64,000 nucleotides of DNA from Paraburkholderia megapolitana (GCF_007556815.1 NZ_CP041745.1:1116001-1180000), one strand, 5' to 3'. Counted from the first letter of the stretch, positions 44,539-54,681 are shown. Notes: generated by a model from the letters alone, not told the origin. Translations and numbers: made by a program.

Positions 44539-45696
44539 CTAATGCCGGTCGACCCACTTCAACCCGACGAGACCGAGCACCAGATAGATCAACCCCGGCG
44601 TCGCCGCCGTGAGCGGCGCGGGCCACGTGTTCAGCGTACCGATGTGCGAGAACAGCGTGTTGAAGAGCTGGAAGCTCATCCCGAGCATGATCCCGCCGAA
44701 CACCTTCACGCCGACCACGCCCGCACGCGTATGCAGATAGGCGAACGGCAGCGACAGCACCAGCATCACGAACACTGCGAACGGGTAGAGCAGCTTGCGC
44801 CACAGCGCGATCTCGTAGCGCTGCGAATCCTGATGGTTCTCGGTCAGATGCTGGATATAGCGGAACAGGTTGAACATCGACATCCGTTCCGGCGATACCA
44901 GCAGCACCGACAGGATTTGCGGCGTCAGTTCCGAGCGCAGCGAGTATTCCGGCACTGTGACCTGCTCCGCGCGGTACACCGGGTTGAGTGCATCGGTCGG
45001 CTTGGTGCCGGCGCCCGTCGGCGGGGGAACGTCGATCAGTTGTGTATCGGTCACATCCTTCAGCAGCCAGTGGCCGGGCGGCTGATACTTGCCGCTCTTC
45101 GCAATGCGCACGTTGGAGAGCCGGAATTTCGCATCGAACTCGTAGATGCGCACGTCGCTGATCGTCGCGTCCGGCTGCAGCTTGCCGACGTTGACGAAGC
45201 GCGTCACCTGCTCGCCGTCCGCGCGTGCAGTGAGCGTGTCCTTCACCCAGACGCCCGATTCGAAGTTGCTCGACACCGACGATCCAAGCGCTTCGAGGCG
45301 CACGCGTTCCGACAACTGGTCGGTGTACGGGCCGACCACTTCGCCGATCAGATAGGTGACGATCACGAGCGGAATACCGATCTTCAGCAGCGAGCGCAAT
45401 GCCTGGTTGGTCGCGAGACCGGAGACGCGAAAGATCGTGTACTCGGAGTTCGCGGCCATCTGCGCGAACACATAGATCGAGCTGATCAATGCCGCGACCG
45501 GAATGATTTCGTAGAAACGCGAGGGCGTCTGCAGCGCGACGCGCAGCACCGCATACGTAAACTTGTAGTTGCCGTGTCCAACCGAATTCAGTTCGTTGAT
45601 CAGGTCGAAGAAGAAAAACAGGCCCGAGAACGCGAACAGGATGAAGACGAAGGTGAGATAGATCTGGCGCGCGAAGTACCGTTCATAGATCCGCAT
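44539..45696 (-). CDS. lptG: LPS export permease LptG
   Basis: This 385-residue inner-membrane component of the LptB2FG exporter has six helices, three at each end, around a periplasmic beta-jellyroll domain. It starts MRIYERYFARQIYLTFVFILFAFSGLFFFFDLINEL and ends with TPGLIYLVLGLVGLKWVDRH. The coupling-helix region FRVSGLATNQALRSLLKIGIPL is present. It begins 3 bp after lptF and moves LPS out of the inner membrane. Confidence 0.95.
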   Translation of the reverse strand: MRIYERYFARQIYLTFVFILFAFSGLFFFFDLINELNSVGHGNYKFTYAVLRVALQTPSRFYEIIPVAALISSIYVFAQMAANSEYTIFRVSGLATNQALRSLLKIGIPLVIVTYLIGEVVGPYTDQLSERVRLEALGSSVSSNFESGVWVKDTLTARADGEQVTRFVNVGKLQPDATISDVRIYEFDAKFRLSNVRIAKSGKYQPPGHWLLKDVTDTQLIDVPPPTGAGTKPTDALNPVYRAEQVTVPEYSLRSELTPQILSVLLVSPERMSMFNLFRYIQHLTENHQDSQRYEIALWRKLLYPFAVFVMLVLSLPFAYLHTRAGVVGVKVFGGIMLGMSFQLFNTLFSHIGTLNTWPAPLTAATPGLIYLVLGLVGLKWVDRH

Positions 45697-45699
45697 CGA

Positions 45700-46800
45700 T
45701 CACGCTCCCTGTGACGAACGGCGGAACATCGCCCACGTGAACAGCGGCCGGTTGCGCACGCGCATCCAGAAGATGAACACGACGATCGCGGCGACCACGA
45801 TATGCAACCCGATCAGCCCGACGACGAACGACATCTTGCCTTGCTCGATCCACGACTGGATGACGTTGAGCAGGTTCGAGTACGTCAGGTAGATCAGCAC
45901 GGCCATCACCAGGTTGATGGTGCGACCGCGGCGCGGATTCTGGTGGGCGAGCGGAATGGCGAGCAGCATCAGGTTGATCGCGATGAGCGGCAGACCGATG
46001 CGCCACGCCAGCTCGGCGAGGTTGTCGCGGGTCGGGTCGCGGATCAGATCGAGGGTGGGGGTACCCGTTGTACTTGGCGTGCTCACGACCGGCTGGCTCT
46101 CGATCTTCACACCGTAGCGGTCGAATTCCATGATGCGGAAGTCCGGATGGCCCGGCTCGCCGTCATAGCGCCGACCATTCTCGAGCACGACGAAACGGTC
46201 GCCGTTCTTATGCGTTTCCGTGTGACCCGTTTTCGACACGACGACGTTGACCTTGCCGCCTTCGGTACTCGTGACAAACACGTTCTCGACGCGCGCCTGG
46301 TCCTGCGTCATCTTCTCGATGAAGAACACGCGATGACTCACTGCCGATTCGCGGAACTGGCCCGGTGCGAGCAACGAGACCTCGTCGCGCTGCTGGAAAC
46401 GCGCGCGGATCAGCTTGTTCTGCTGGTTCGACCACGGCCAGCCGACGAACACGAAGAACATGATGAGGATGATGATCGGCGTGGCGAATACGCCGACCGG
46501 CTTGATGAACTGGGTGAGGCTCACGCCGGACGCGAGCCACACCACCATTTCGGAGTCGCGGTACCAGCGCGTCAGGACGAACAGGATCGACACGAACAGG
46601 GTCGCGACGAGCATGATCGCCAGGTAGCCGATCACAGTGAGGCCGATCAGGACCAGTACGTCGCGCGGATCGATTTCGCCCGAGGCCGCGAAGCCGACGA
46701 TGCGGATCATCATCGTCGTCAGTACGAGCGTGAGCAGAACCATGAACACGGCACCAGCCGTATACGCGAGTTCGCGCTGGAGGGAGCGTTCGAAGATCAT
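45700..46800 (-). CDS. lptF: LPS export permease LptF
   Basis: This 366-residue partner of LptG starts [34 protein letters not shown], the normal LptF N-terminus. It has the coupling segment [28 protein letters not shown] and a jellyroll domain in the middle ([26 protein letters not shown]). Helices 4-6 are at the C-terminus. The gene is divergent from pepA across 125 bp, as in many proteobacteria. Confidence 0.95.
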   Translation of the reverse strand: MIFERSLQRELAYTAGAVFMVLLTLVLTTMMIRIVGFAASGEIDPRDVLVLIGLTVIGYLAIMLVATLFVSILFVLTRWYRDSEMVVWLASGVSLTQFIKPVGVFATPIIILIMFFVFVGWPWSNQQNKLIRARFQQRDEVSLLAPGQFRESAVSHRVFFIEKMTQDQARVENVFVTSTEGGKVNVVVSKTGHTETHKNGDRFVVLENGRRYDGEPGHPDFRIMEFDRYGVKIESQPVVSTPSTTGTPTLDLIRDPTRDNLAELAWRIGLPLIAINLMLLAIPLAHQNPRRGRTINLVMAVLIYLTYSNLLNVIQSWIEQGKMSFVVGLIGLHIVVAAIVVFIFWMRVRNRPLFTWAMFRRSSQGA

Positions 46801-46925
46801 TGTTGATGACGAGAAGGCGTGCTCCAGATGGTACCCGTTGCACCATCCTTGCAGCCGCCGCGGGAAAAATAGCGGATAATTGCGGCTTTCATCCTAAGCC
46901 CAGATTTTATCCGAGGACAAGCGCG

Positions 46926-48434
46926 ATGGACTTTAGCATAAAAGCCTGTGATTGGAGCAAAGGCTCGTCAACCGGGTTCCCGACCGGCAAATCGGATTGC
47001 ATCGTGATCGGTGTGTTCGAATCGCAGACGCTGTCGGGCGCGGCGCTGGAAATCGATGCGGCCACCAAAGGCCTGCTGACACGCATCATCAAGGCCGGCG
47101 ACATGGACGGCAAGAGCGGTACCACACTGGTTCTGCACGAAGTATCCGGCATTGGCGCGTCCCGCGTGCTGCTGGTCGGTCTCGGCAAGCAGGACAAATT
47201 CACCCAGAAAGCGTACGGCGATGCAGCACGCGCCGCATGGCGCGCAATTCTCGGCACGAAGATCGTTCAGGTCGCCTTCACGTTGGCGCAGTTGCCGGTG
47301 CTCGAACGTTCGGCCGACTGGGCCGTGCGTGCTGCGATCCTCGCGCTGCGCGAACAGACCTACCGCTTCACGCAGATGAAGAGCAAGCCCGACCACAGCA
47401 CGCGCGCGTTGAAGCGTGTCGTGTTCAGCGTCGATACCGTCGACGAAAAGGCTGCGAAGGTTGCTGCGAAGCAGGGCGCCGCGCTCGCCAACGGCATGGA
47501 CCTCACGCGCGATCTCGGCAATCTGCCGGGCAACGTGTGTACGCCGACCTATCTGGCGAACACCGCGAAGAAGCTCGGTAAGGACTGGAAGCTGAAGGTC
47601 GACGTACTCGGCCAGAAGCAGCTCGAAGCGCTGAAGATGGGCTCGTTCCTGTCGGTCACGCGCGGCTCGGTCGAACCGCCCCAGTTCATCGTGATGCAGT
47701 ACCAGGGCGGCGCTGCGAAGGCCGCGCCGATCGTACTGGTCGGCAAGGGCATCACGTTCGACACCGGCGGCATTTCGCTGAAGCCCGGCGAAAGCATGGA
47801 CGAGATGAAGTACGACATGTGCGGCGCGGGCTCGGTGTTCGGCACGCTGCGCGCAGTCGCCGAAATGGGCCTGAAAATCAACGTGGTCGGCATCATCCCG
47901 ACCTGCGAGAACATGCCCGCGGGCAACGCGACGAAGCCCGGCGACATCGTCACCAGCATGGCCGGTCTCACGATCGAAGTGCTGAATACCGATGCCGAAG
48001 GCCGTCTGATCCTGTGCGACGCGCTGACCTACGCCGAACGTTTCAAGCCGGCGGCGGTGATCGACATCGCAACGCTGACCGGCGCTTGCGTGATCGCGCT
48101 TGGCCATCACAACAGCGGTCTGTTCTCGAAGGACGATGCGCTCGCGGGCGAACTGCTCGATGCCTCGAAGGAAGCGTCGGACCCGGCATGGCGCCTGCCG
48201 CTCGACGAGGAGTACCACGAACAGCTGAAGTCGAATTTCGCGGATCTCGCGAACATCGGCGGCCGTCCGGGCGGCAGTATCACCGCCGCGTGCTTCCTGT
48301 CGCGTTTCACCGAAGCGTATCCGTGGGCCCACCTGGATATCGCCGGTACGGCCTGGAAGAGCGGTGCAGCGAAGGGTGCGACGGGACGGCCGGTGCCGCT
48401 TCTCACGCAGTTCCTGATCGACCGCTCGGCTTAA
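46926..48434 (+). CDS. pepA: Leucyl aminopeptidase
   Basis: This 502-residue M17 metallopeptidase is cytosolic and hexameric. The catalytic domain begins near [13 protein letters not shown]. It carries [33 protein letters not shown] (metal-binding Lys and Asp), [39 protein letters not shown] (signature NTDAEGRL) and the C-terminal [20 protein letters not shown]. The chosen ATG ([13 protein letters not shown]) has a GAGG site; the upstream frame is open but not conserved in look. PepA can also act as a DNA-binding regulator in some bacteria. Confidence 0.95.
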   Translation: MDFSIKACDWSKGSSTGFPTGKSDCIVIGVFESQTLSGAALEIDAATKGLLTRIIKAGDMDGKSGTTLVLHEVSGIGASRVLLVGLGKQDKFTQKAYGDAARAAWRAILGTKIVQVAFTLAQLPVLERSADWAVRAAILALREQTYRFTQMKSKPDHSTRALKRVVFSVDTVDEKAAKVAAKQGAALANGMDLTRDLGNLPGNVCTPTYLANTAKKLGKDWKLKVDVLGQKQLEALKMGSFLSVTRGSVEPPQFIVMQYQGGAAKAAPIVLVGKGITFDTGGISLKPGESMDEMKYDMCGAGSVFGTLRAVAEMGLKINVVGIIPTCENMPAGNATKPGDIVTSMAGLTIEVLNTDAEGRLILCDALTYAERFKPAAVIDIATLTGACVIALGHHNSGLFSKDDALAGELLDASKEASDPAWRLPLDEEYHEQLKSNFADLANIGGRPGGSITAACFLSRFTEAYPWAHLDIAGTAWKSGAAKGATGRPVPLLTQFLIDRSA

Positions 48435-48480
48435 TGAAGCAGCGCAACAGCGGGGCGCCTGCCCCGCGGTGGAGCGGGCC

Positions 48481-48897
48481 ATGACGCGGATCGACTTTCA
48501 TACGAACGTAGGCGACGCGCTGCTGTATGCGTGCCGCCTTGTACGCAAGGCGTATCAGGCCGGCCAGCCGACCGTCGTGCTGGCCGAACCGCCGCGTCTG
48601 CACGCATTCGACGAGCAGTTGTGGACGTTTTCGCCGCTCGATTTCGTGCCGCACTGCATGGCCGGCGCGGCCGTGGTTGCGCAGACACCGATCGTGCTGA
48701 CCTCGAACCTCGACGATGCACCGCATCATCAGGTGCTGCTGAATCTGGGGGCGGAGGTGCCGGCGCAGTTTGCGCGCTTCGAGCGCTTGCTGGAGATCGT
48801 CGGCAATGCGCCCGACGAACTCGCGGCGGGCCGCGAGCGCTACCGCTTCTACCGCGACCGCGGCTATGCTCTGAACAATCACAAGCAGGGCGGTTGA
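48481..48897 (+). CDS. holC: DNA polymerase III chi subunit
   Basis: This 138-residue clamp-loader accessory protein starts MTRIDFHTNVGDALLYACRLVRKAYQAG and has DFVPHCMAG plus the conserved C-terminal RYRFYRDRGYALNNHKQGG. It links the clamp loader to single-strand binding protein. The gene follows pepA by 46 bp with a GGAG site, the usual pepA-holC order. Confidence 0.93.
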   Translation: MTRIDFHTNVGDALLYACRLVRKAYQAGQPTVVLAEPPRLHAFDEQLWTFSPLDFVPHCMAGAAVVAQTPIVLTSNLDDAPHHQVLLNLGAEVPAQFARFERLLEIVGNAPDELAAGRERYRFYRDRGYALNNHKQGG

Positions 48898-48984
48898 GTT
48901 CCGGTCCGCACATCGTGCGCCGGTCATGCCGGGCAGCCTGAAGCTGGGCCGCTGGCTCACTCGATCTTTCGACGGAGTGCTCTC

Positions 48985-49494
48985 GTGTCCGATCTTGACG
49001 ACCATTCGATCCCGCTTCTGACCGACATTCTGGTGCCGGGCAACCCCGCACATGCACGGGCGCCGCAATGGGCGCCGGCCGGACATGCGCCATTCGAGGC
49101 CGACGGCGGGTTTGCCGCCGAATCGGCGATCGGCCCGCTCAGCGGCGGTGCTACGCCCACTGCGGCGCCGGACGCACCGGTGGCGAGCTTCGTGCCGCCG
49201 CCGTCGATGGCGCCCGCGCTGGTCGCCGCCGATCTGCGCGATTCTCACGATCCCCACGGTTACGACCCCGAGGCGCTGGCCGAGCGGCTGCGTGGCCGGT
49301 TCGCGAGCTATCTGACTGGCGAAGGGCGCAGCGTGATCGAGACGCGTTGCCGGGATGCGCTGCAGGACCACTCCACCTGGCTCGTGAACCAGATCACCCG
49401 CGAAGTGGCGCTTGCGCTCGAAACGGAGCTGACCGGCTGGGTACGCGACGCGGTCAGGGATGAGATGGCGCGACGCGGCGCGGACCACCGCTGA
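48985..49494 (+). CDS. DUF2486-family protein
   Basis: This 169-residue protein has an acidic N-terminus (MSDLDDHSIPLLTDILVPG), a low-complexity Pro/Ala-rich middle (residues about 25-80) and a helical C-terminal half (EALAERLRGRFASYLTGEGRSVIETRCRDALQDHSTWLVNQITREVALALETELTGWVRDAV). It resembles the DUF2486 family of Burkholderia, always near holC. No function is known; the LTDI motif and helical tail suggest a partner-binding protein. Start is GTG with a GGAG site. Confidence 0.82.
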   Translation: MSDLDDHSIPLLTDILVPGNPAHARAPQWAPAGHAPFEADGGFAAESAIGPLSGGATPTAAPDAPVASFVPPPSMAPALVAADLRDSHDPHGYDPEALAERLRGRFASYLTGEGRSVIETRCRDALQDHSTWLVNQITREVALALETELTGWVRDAVRDEMARRGADHR

Positions 49495-49551
49495 GCGGCC
49501 GCCGGGTCCCGCCGTACTGCGCAACCGTACTGCGCCGCTGTACCGCGAAGG

Positions 49552-49884
49552 TTATTTCAGCGTCAGGATCCAGCCGGCAAGGCTCGCCGCCTGATCGGGC
49601 GTGAGTTGCGTATTGGCTGGCATCGGCACCGGACCCCAGACGCCCGTGCTGCCTTCAAGGATCTTGTGCGCGAGATAGCTTGCCGCATCGCTGCGATCCA
49701 CATATTTCGCTGCCACGTCATGCAGCGCCGGCCCCATGAACGGACGTTTCACTGAATGACAGCTCATGCAGTTCTGCTGCTGGGCAAGCGCGAGACCGCT
49801 GGCCGGTTCCGCATGCGCGGCACCTGCGGTCGCGGTTGCGAGGGCAGCCGCCAGAGCGAGTGCCACATACATCGTTGATCTCAT
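49552..49884 (-). CDS. Small periplasmic cytochrome c
   Basis: This 110-residue class I c-type cytochrome has a signal peptide (MRSTMYVALALAAALATATAGAAHA). The heme motif is CMSCH (QQNCMSCHSVKRPFMGPAL), and the distal Met is in VPMPANTQLTPDQAASLAGWIL. It resembles cytochrome c551/c552 electron carriers. It converges on the DUF2486 gene and follows ilvD on the same strand after a long hairpin; a partner enzyme is not evident. Confidence 0.92.
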   Translation of the reverse strand: MRSTMYVALALAAALATATAGAAHAEPASGLALAQQQNCMSCHSVKRPFMGPALHDVAAKYVDRSDAASYLAHKILEGSTGVWGPVPMPANTQLTPDQAASLAGWILTLK

Positions 49885-49942
49885 TCTGGTTTCTGCCGGT
49901 ACGGGGCCCGGTTGGGCGGGTGGTGTGGTGGACGCATTATAA

Positions 49943-49978
49943 GCAGAGGGGCGCACGGATAACCGTGCGCCCCTCTGC
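49943..49978. terminator. 16-bp perfect hairpin between ilvD and the cytochrome c gene
   Basis: Arms 49943-49958 and 49963-49978 are fully complementary around a 4-nt loop. On the minus strand it follows ilvD by 25 bp. The flanking T-run is weak (TTATAAT), so termination is likely but not textbook. The TATAAT right after it could be a -10 box for the cytochrome gene. Confidence 0.65.
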
Positions 49979-50003
49979 GTTTACGGCACCTGCCTCGCGC
50001 CCT

Positions 50004-51677
50004 TTAACCGGTCACGGCGCCCTTGTGAGCCGGCAGCGCGAGCGCCGCGTACTTCGCCATCACGCCGCGCGTGTAGCGCGGCTTCGGTTGCTGCCATGCG
50101 GCGCGGCGGCGTGCGAGTTCGGCGTCGTCGATGTTCAGTTGCAGCAGCAACTGATGCGCATCGATCGTGATCGAATCGCCTTCCTCGACGAGCGCGATCG
50201 TGCCGCCGACAAACGCTTCCGGCGCGACGTGGCCGACCACCATGCCCCATGTGCCACCTGAGAAGCGCCCATCGGTGATCAGACCGACCGTTTCGCCGAG
50301 CCCCTTGCCGATGATCGCCGAGGTCGGCGCGAGCATTTCCGGCATGCCGGGGCCGCCTTTCGGGCCGAGGTAGCGCAGCACGACGACATCGCCGGCCTTG
50401 ATCTGGTCCGCGAGGATCGCGGCGAGCGCGCTCTGTTCGTCCTCGAACACGCGTGCCGGACCCGTGATGACCGGGTTCTTCAGGCCCGTGATCTTCGCCA
50501 CGGCGCCGTCGGTGGCCAGATTGCCCTTCAGGATGGCGAGGTGGCCTTCCTTGTAGAGCGCCTTGTCGATCGGGAAGATCACCTGCTGGTCCGCGCGCGG
50601 CACCGACGGTACGTCCTTCAGCGCTTCGGCCATCGTCTGGCCCGTGATGGTCATGCAGTCGCCGTGCAGCAGGCCCGCGTCGAGCAGCAGCTTCAGCACC
50701 TGCGGAATGCCGCCGGCCTTGTGCAGATCGGTCGCGACGTACTGGCCCGACGGCTTCAGGTTGCAGAGCACCGGTACGCGACGACGGATGCGTTCGAAGT
50801 CGTCGATGGTCCATTCGATTTCGGCGGTGTGCGCGATCGCGAGATAGTGCAGCACGGCGTTCGTCGAACCGCCCGTTGCCATGATCAGCGCGACCGCGTT
50901 TTCGATCGATTTCTTCGTGATGATGTCGCGCGGCTTCAGGTCGTTCTTCACCGCTTCGACGAGCACGCGCGCCGATTCCGCTGCGGAATGCACTTTTTCC
51001 TCGTCGGGATTGGCCATCGTCGACGAATACAGCAGCGACATGCCGAGCGCCTCGAACGACGAACTCATCGTGTTGGCCGTGTACATGCCGCCGCACGAAC
51101 CCGACGACGGGCACGCGTTTTTCTCGATGCCTTCGAAATCCTCGTCGCTCATGCGCCCGGCCGTGAACTCGCCGACCGCCTCGAACGACGACACGATGGT
51201 CAGATCCTTGCCCTTCCAGTTGCCCGGACGGATCGTGCCGCCGTACACATAGATGCCGGGCACGTTCAGGCGGGCCAGCGCCATCATGCCGCCGGGCATG
51301 TTCTTGTCGCAGCCGCCGATCACGACCACGCCATCCATCCACTGGCCCTGCACGCAGGTCTCGATGCAGTCCGAGATCACTTCGCGTGAGACGAGCGAGT
51401 ACTTCATGCCTTCGGTGCCCATCGACATTCCGTCGGAGATCGTCGGTGTGCCGAAGATCTGCGGATTCGCGTCGGCGTCGCGGATCGCGCCGACCGCCGC
51501 GTCGGCGAGACGCTGTAGCCCCGAGTTGCACGGTGTGATGGTCGAATGGCCGTTGGCGATACCGATCATCGGCTTGTCGAAGTCTTCCTTCTGATAGCCG
51601 AGCGCGTAATACATCGAGCGGTTCGGCGACCGCGCGACGCCTTGCGTGATGTTCTTCGAACGACGGTTGTACGGCAT
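50004..51677 (-). CDS. ilvD: Dihydroxy-acid dehydratase
   Basis: This 557-residue IlvD/Edd-family enzyme makes the 2-keto acids of valine and isoleucine. The three cluster cysteines are Cys50 (TITPCNSGL), Cys123 ([10 protein letters not shown]) and Cys195 ([14 protein letters not shown]). The short length and spacing are of the [2Fe-2S] type. The start [13 protein letters not shown] has GGAG 6-7 nt upstream. It is divergent from a LysR regulator that may control it. Confidence 0.95.
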   Translation of the reverse strand: MPYNRRSKNITQGVARSPNRSMYYALGYQKEDFDKPMIGIANGHSTITPCNSGLQRLADAAVGAIRDADANPQIFGTPTISDGMSMGTEGMKYSLVSREVISDCIETCVQGQWMDGVVVIGGCDKNMPGGMMALARLNVPGIYVYGGTIRPGNWKGKDLTIVSSFEAVGEFTAGRMSDEDFEGIEKNACPSSGSCGGMYTANTMSSSFEALGMSLLYSSTMANPDEEKVHSAAESARVLVEAVKNDLKPRDIITKKSIENAVALIMATGGSTNAVLHYLAIAHTAEIEWTIDDFERIRRRVPVLCNLKPSGQYVATDLHKAGGIPQVLKLLLDAGLLHGDCMTITGQTMAEALKDVPSVPRADQQVIFPIDKALYKEGHLAILKGNLATDGAVAKITGLKNPVITGPARVFEDEQSALAAILADQIKAGDVVVLRYLGPKGGPGMPEMLAPTSAIIGKGLGETVGLITDGRFSGGTWGMVVGHVAPEAFVGGTIALVEEGDSITIDAHQLLLQLNIDDAELARRRAAWQQPKPRYTRGVMAKYAALALPAHKGAVTG

Positions 51678-51809
51678 GGGGAGCTCCATCCAGTTTGTTT
51701 TGATCGGTACCCACGAGGCATGGGCGCCGGTGTTCCGCGCAAGAATGCGATGTTCGTAGATGCGTGTCTAATATATTATTAGCGATCTAATAGGTCGTAA
51801 AAGATATCG
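51678..51809. promoter_or_regulatory. ilvD-lysR divergent region with AT-rich LTTR-type sequence
   Basis: A 40-bp AT-rich island (about 51766-51806) contains the palindrome TAATATATTA and repeated CTAAT/ATTAG elements. This matches the T-N11-A dyad style of LysR sites and overlaps the start region of the LysR gene. Confidence 0.5.
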
Positions 51810-52826
51810 ATGTTATTTGCCACCCCCGTTGTCACCCCCGCTGTTACTCCTGACCTGCGGCAGTTGCGCTATTTCATCGCCGTCGCCGAGGAGAAACACT
51901 TCGGCCGGGCCGCCGCGCGTCTGTCGATGACGCAGCCGCCGCTGTCGCAGGCGATCCGCGCACTCGAAGAAACGCTCGGCGTCGAGCTGTTCGCCCGCAC
52001 CAAGCGCTCCGTCGAGCTTACGCCGGTGGGCGCCGATCTGCTGCCCGAAGTGCGCCGGCTACTGGCCGCCGCCGAGAGCCTGCGGCCGTTCGCACAGAGT
52101 CTCGCGCGAGGCGAGGCGGGGGTGCTGTCGCTCGCGTTCGTCTCGACCGCCGATTATGGTCTGCTACCGCCGTTGCTGCGCGATTTCGGCGCGCGCCATC
52201 CGCGCGTGCGGCTGCAGCTGACCGAAGCGACCAGTGACGTGCAGATCGAGGAACTCGTCGCCGGCCGCATCGATGCGGGGCTCGTCATCGCGCCGCTGCC
52301 GCCGCGCCACGCCGCACAACTGTCGTGGCTGCCGATCGTACGCGAGCCGCTGGTCATTGCGATGTCATCGGTGCTGGCGGCGCGTCTCGACGAAACCGCC
52401 GGCCGCCTGTCCGCGCCCGATGCGAGTGCCGATGCCGTCGATACAGGATGGCATCGGCAGCCGGTCAGCCTCACCGAAGTCGCCGATGAGCCGCTCGTCG
52501 TCTTCCCGCGTCGTTTGGCGCCAGGCTTTTATGACATCATTATGGATTGCTACGGCGTGGCCGGCCTCGCGCCGCGTATCGGCCAGGAGGCGATCCAGAT
52601 GCAGACGATCGTGAGCCTTGTTTCGGCGGGCATGGGCGTCGCAATGGTGCCGCAGTCGCTGCGTAACCTGCGGCGCACCGGCGTTGTGTACCGGCCGCTG
52701 CGCGAATCGGTGCCGGCGATCGAAACAGGACTGGTATGGCGTACGGCTGAAGTCAGCCCAGTGCTTGCCGGTTTCATCGAGATCGTGCGGGCCCATGCGG
52801 CGGCGGTAGCTCATCCGGTCGCGTAA
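51810..52826 (+). CDS. LysR-family transcriptional regulator
   Basis: This is a 338-residue LTTR. The HTH is LRQLRYFIAVAEEKHFGRAAARLSMTQPPLSQAIRALEETLG. The effector domain starts at LSLAFVSTADYGLLPPLLRDFGARHPRVRLQL, with the C-terminal SLVSAGMGVAMVPQSLRNL typical of CatR/BenM/IlvR-like groups. The effector domain carries an extra loop (DETAGRLSAPDASADAVDTGWHRQ), longer than usual. It is divergent from ilvD. Its stop codon lies inside a tandem octamer repeat. Confidence 0.9.
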   Translation: MLFATPVVTPAVTPDLRQLRYFIAVAEEKHFGRAAARLSMTQPPLSQAIRALEETLGVELFARTKRSVELTPVGADLLPEVRRLLAAAESLRPFAQSLARGEAGVLSLAFVSTADYGLLPPLLRDFGARHPRVRLQLTEATSDVQIEELVAGRIDAGLVIAPLPPRHAAQLSWLPIVREPLVIAMSSVLAARLDETAGRLSAPDASADAVDTGWHRQPVSLTEVADEPLVVFPRRLAPGFYDIIMDCYGVAGLAPRIGQEAIQMQTIVSLVSAGMGVAMVPQSLRNLRRTGVVYRPLRESVPAIETGLVWRTAEVSPVLAGFIEIVRAHAAAVAHPVA

Positions 52827-52860
52827 CGGCGTAACGGCATAACGGCGTAGTGGCATAGCG
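52821..52860. repeat. Octamer tandem repeat through the lysR stop codon
   Basis: Five consecutive 8-bp units can be read: GCGTAACG, GCGTAACG, GCATAACG, GCGTAGTG and GCATAGCG. The first two are identical. The TAA in unit 1 is the stop codon of the LysR gene, and further TAA/TAG triplets recur in later units. Confidence 0.85.
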
Positions 52861-52911
52861 CGGCAAAACCCAGACAGCACTCCGAAGAACCCGAACCTCC
52901 ACCACCACACG

Positions 52912-53817
52912 ATGCTCATTCACCCGAATTTCGATCCTGTCGCCATCCATCTAGGGCCGCTCGCTGTGCGCTGGTACGGCCTGATGTACCTCGTCGCGTT
53001 CATTGCGGCGATCGTCGTAGGACGGTTGCGCCTGCGCCTGCCGTATGTGGCCGCGCAAGGCTGGACCGCGAAGGACATCGACGACATGCTGTTCTACGGC
53101 GTGCTCGGCACGATACTCGGCGGGCGGCTCGGCTATGTGCTGTTCTACAAGGCAAGCTGGTACTTCGCGCATCCGCTCGACATCTTCAAGGTGTGGGAAG
53201 GCGGCATGTCGTTCCACGGCGGCTTTCTCGGCGTGCTGTTCGCGATGATGCTGTTCGCGTATCAGCGCAAGCGCACGTGGATGCAGGTCACCGATTTCGT
53301 CGCGCCGATGGTGCCGACCGGTCTGGCCGCGGGCCGCCTCGGCAACTTTATCAATGGCGAGCTGTGGGGCCGTGTGACCGATCCGTCCGCGCCGTGGGCA
53401 ATGCTGTTTCCGGGCGCCGCCAACGAAGACGCCGCGTGGCTGGCCGCTCATCCGGCGAAGGCTGCGCAGTGGCATCTCGGCGAGGTGTTTGCGCAGTACC
53501 ACATGCTGCCGCGTCATCCATCCGAGCTGTACGAGATCGCGCTCGAAGGTATCGCGCTGTTTCTCGTGCTGTGGTTCTTCGCGCGCAAGCCGCGGCCGGT
53601 TGGCGCGATTTCCGCGGTGTTTCTGATCGGCTACGGCCTTGCGCGCTTCACCATCGAATTCGCCCGCGAGCCGGACGACTTTCTCGGCCTGCTCGCGCTG
53701 GGGCTGTCGATGGGGCAGTGGCTGTCGCTGCCGATGATCATCGCCGGTATCGCGATGCTGGTCTGGGCTTATCGGCGCGGCGGCCGGGCGGCATCGCAGG
53801 TGGTTGGGGCGCGCTGA
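52912..53817 (+). CDS. lgt: Prolipoprotein diacylglyceryl transferase
   Basis: This 301-residue seven-helix membrane enzyme transfers diacylglycerol from phosphatidylglycerol to lipobox cysteines. Conserved segments are [42 protein letters not shown] (catalytic His region) and the Lgt signature [30 protein letters not shown] and [10 protein letters not shown] also fit. Start [21 protein letters not shown] is canonical. Two hairpins follow it. Confidence 0.96.
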   Translation: MLIHPNFDPVAIHLGPLAVRWYGLMYLVAFIAAIVVGRLRLRLPYVAAQGWTAKDIDDMLFYGVLGTILGGRLGYVLFYKASWYFAHPLDIFKVWEGGMSFHGGFLGVLFAMMLFAYQRKRTWMQVTDFVAPMVPTGLAAGRLGNFINGELWGRVTDPSAPWAMLFPGAANEDAAWLAAHPAKAAQWHLGEVFAQYHMLPRHPSELYEIALEGIALFLVLWFFARKPRPVGAISAVFLIGYGLARFTIEFAREPDDFLGLLALGLSMGQWLSLPMIIAGIAMLVWAYRRGGRAASQVVGAR

Positions 53818-53837
53818 GGGGGCAGCCTGAAAGTTAA

Positions 53838-53869
53838 AAGTCCCTGTCTTGCATGCAAGACAGGGACTT
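53838..53869. repeat. Perfect 32-bp palindrome after lgt
   Basis: The sequence with centre TTGCATGCAA and arms AAGTCCCTGTC is identical on both strands. It lies 20 bp after lgt and 11 bp before the terminator hairpin, and has no T-run of its own. Confidence 0.85.
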
Positions 53870-53880
53870 CGGTCACGCGA

Positions 53881-53905
53881 CGCCACGGCATACCGTGGCG
53901 TTTTT
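53881..53905 (+). terminator. Rho-independent terminator of lgt
   Basis: Stem CGCCACGG/CCGTGGCG (8 bp, 4-nt loop CATA) is followed by five T. It terminates the plus-strand lgt transcript before the convergent SIMPL-domain gene. Confidence 0.85.
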
Positions 53906-53949
53906 CGTCACACACGCGGTTGTGAACGCCGTGTGCGCGACCGGTGACA

Positions 53950-54681
53950 TCACTTCATCTGCACCGACCCCGACACATTGACCGTAACCGTCGACGTCCC
54001 AGCCTCGATAGGCACCGGCGCGGAATCGGATTTCGCCTCGAAGCTCGCGGCGCGGGCCATCATCATCATCGGGCGAGGCATCACGCCGTTGCGGCCGATA
54101 TTGACTTCACGGATCGTATAGCTGCTATAGCCGAACGCCTGTGCCGAGGCGGTAGCCTGCTGGCGGAACGAGGCGATTGCTTCGCCGGCAAGCTTCTGTT
54201 CGGCTGCGCGCTGCGCTTCCGGCGACAACGAGAACTGCACCTCGCCGACCTGCATGTTCGATGCAATCTGGCCCGCGAGCTTCGACGCCGCGGCGAAATC
54301 GTGCGATTCGAGGATGATCTCCGTGCGGCCGCGCCAGCCGGAGATATGCCCGTTGCGATCGGTCGACGGGCTGATCGAGAACGAGCCCGTGCGCGCCGTC
54401 ACGCCACTGACGCCTTTCGCCTGACGCAGCGCGGCATCGGCATGCTGGTTCAGCGTGTTTGTGAGCGACGCCGGGTCGCTCGCTTCCTGCTCGTAAAACA
54501 GCGTAATGTTCACCACGTCCTGCGGCACATCGGCGCTGGCCTGCGCGTTCAGCGACAACACGCCCGACGGCTGATACGGCGCGACGCCCTGGGCTTGCGC
54601 GGCGGACGGTACGAGCGACAGCATGAGCGGGGCGGCCGAAGCCAGGGCAAGCGCGAACGCGATGGTAGTTTTTCTGGTCAT
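53950..54681 (-). CDS. SIMPL-domain (DUF541) periplasmic protein
   Basis: This 243-residue exported protein has a signal peptide (MTRKTTIAFALALASAAPLMLSLVPSAAQA, cut before QGV). The SIMPL/DUF541 domain follows: GVLSLNAQASADVPQDVVNITLFYEQEA, SFSISPSTDRNGHISGWRGRTEIILESHD and a repeat-like C-terminal beta section ending TVTVNVSGSVQMK. A methionine run (PRPMMMMARA) is notable. Related proteins affect oxidative stress or surface properties, but a reaction is not known. It converges on lgt. Confidence 0.85.
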   Translation of the reverse strand: MTRKTTIAFALALASAAPLMLSLVPSAAQAQGVAPYQPSGVLSLNAQASADVPQDVVNITLFYEQEASDPASLTNTLNQHADAALRQAKGVSGVTARTGSFSISPSTDRNGHISGWRGRTEIILESHDFAAASKLAGQIASNMQVGEVQFSLSPEAQRAAEQKLAGEAIASFRQQATASAQAFGYSSYTIREVNIGRNGVMPRPMMMMARAASFEAKSDSAPVPIEAGTSTVTVNVSGSVQMK

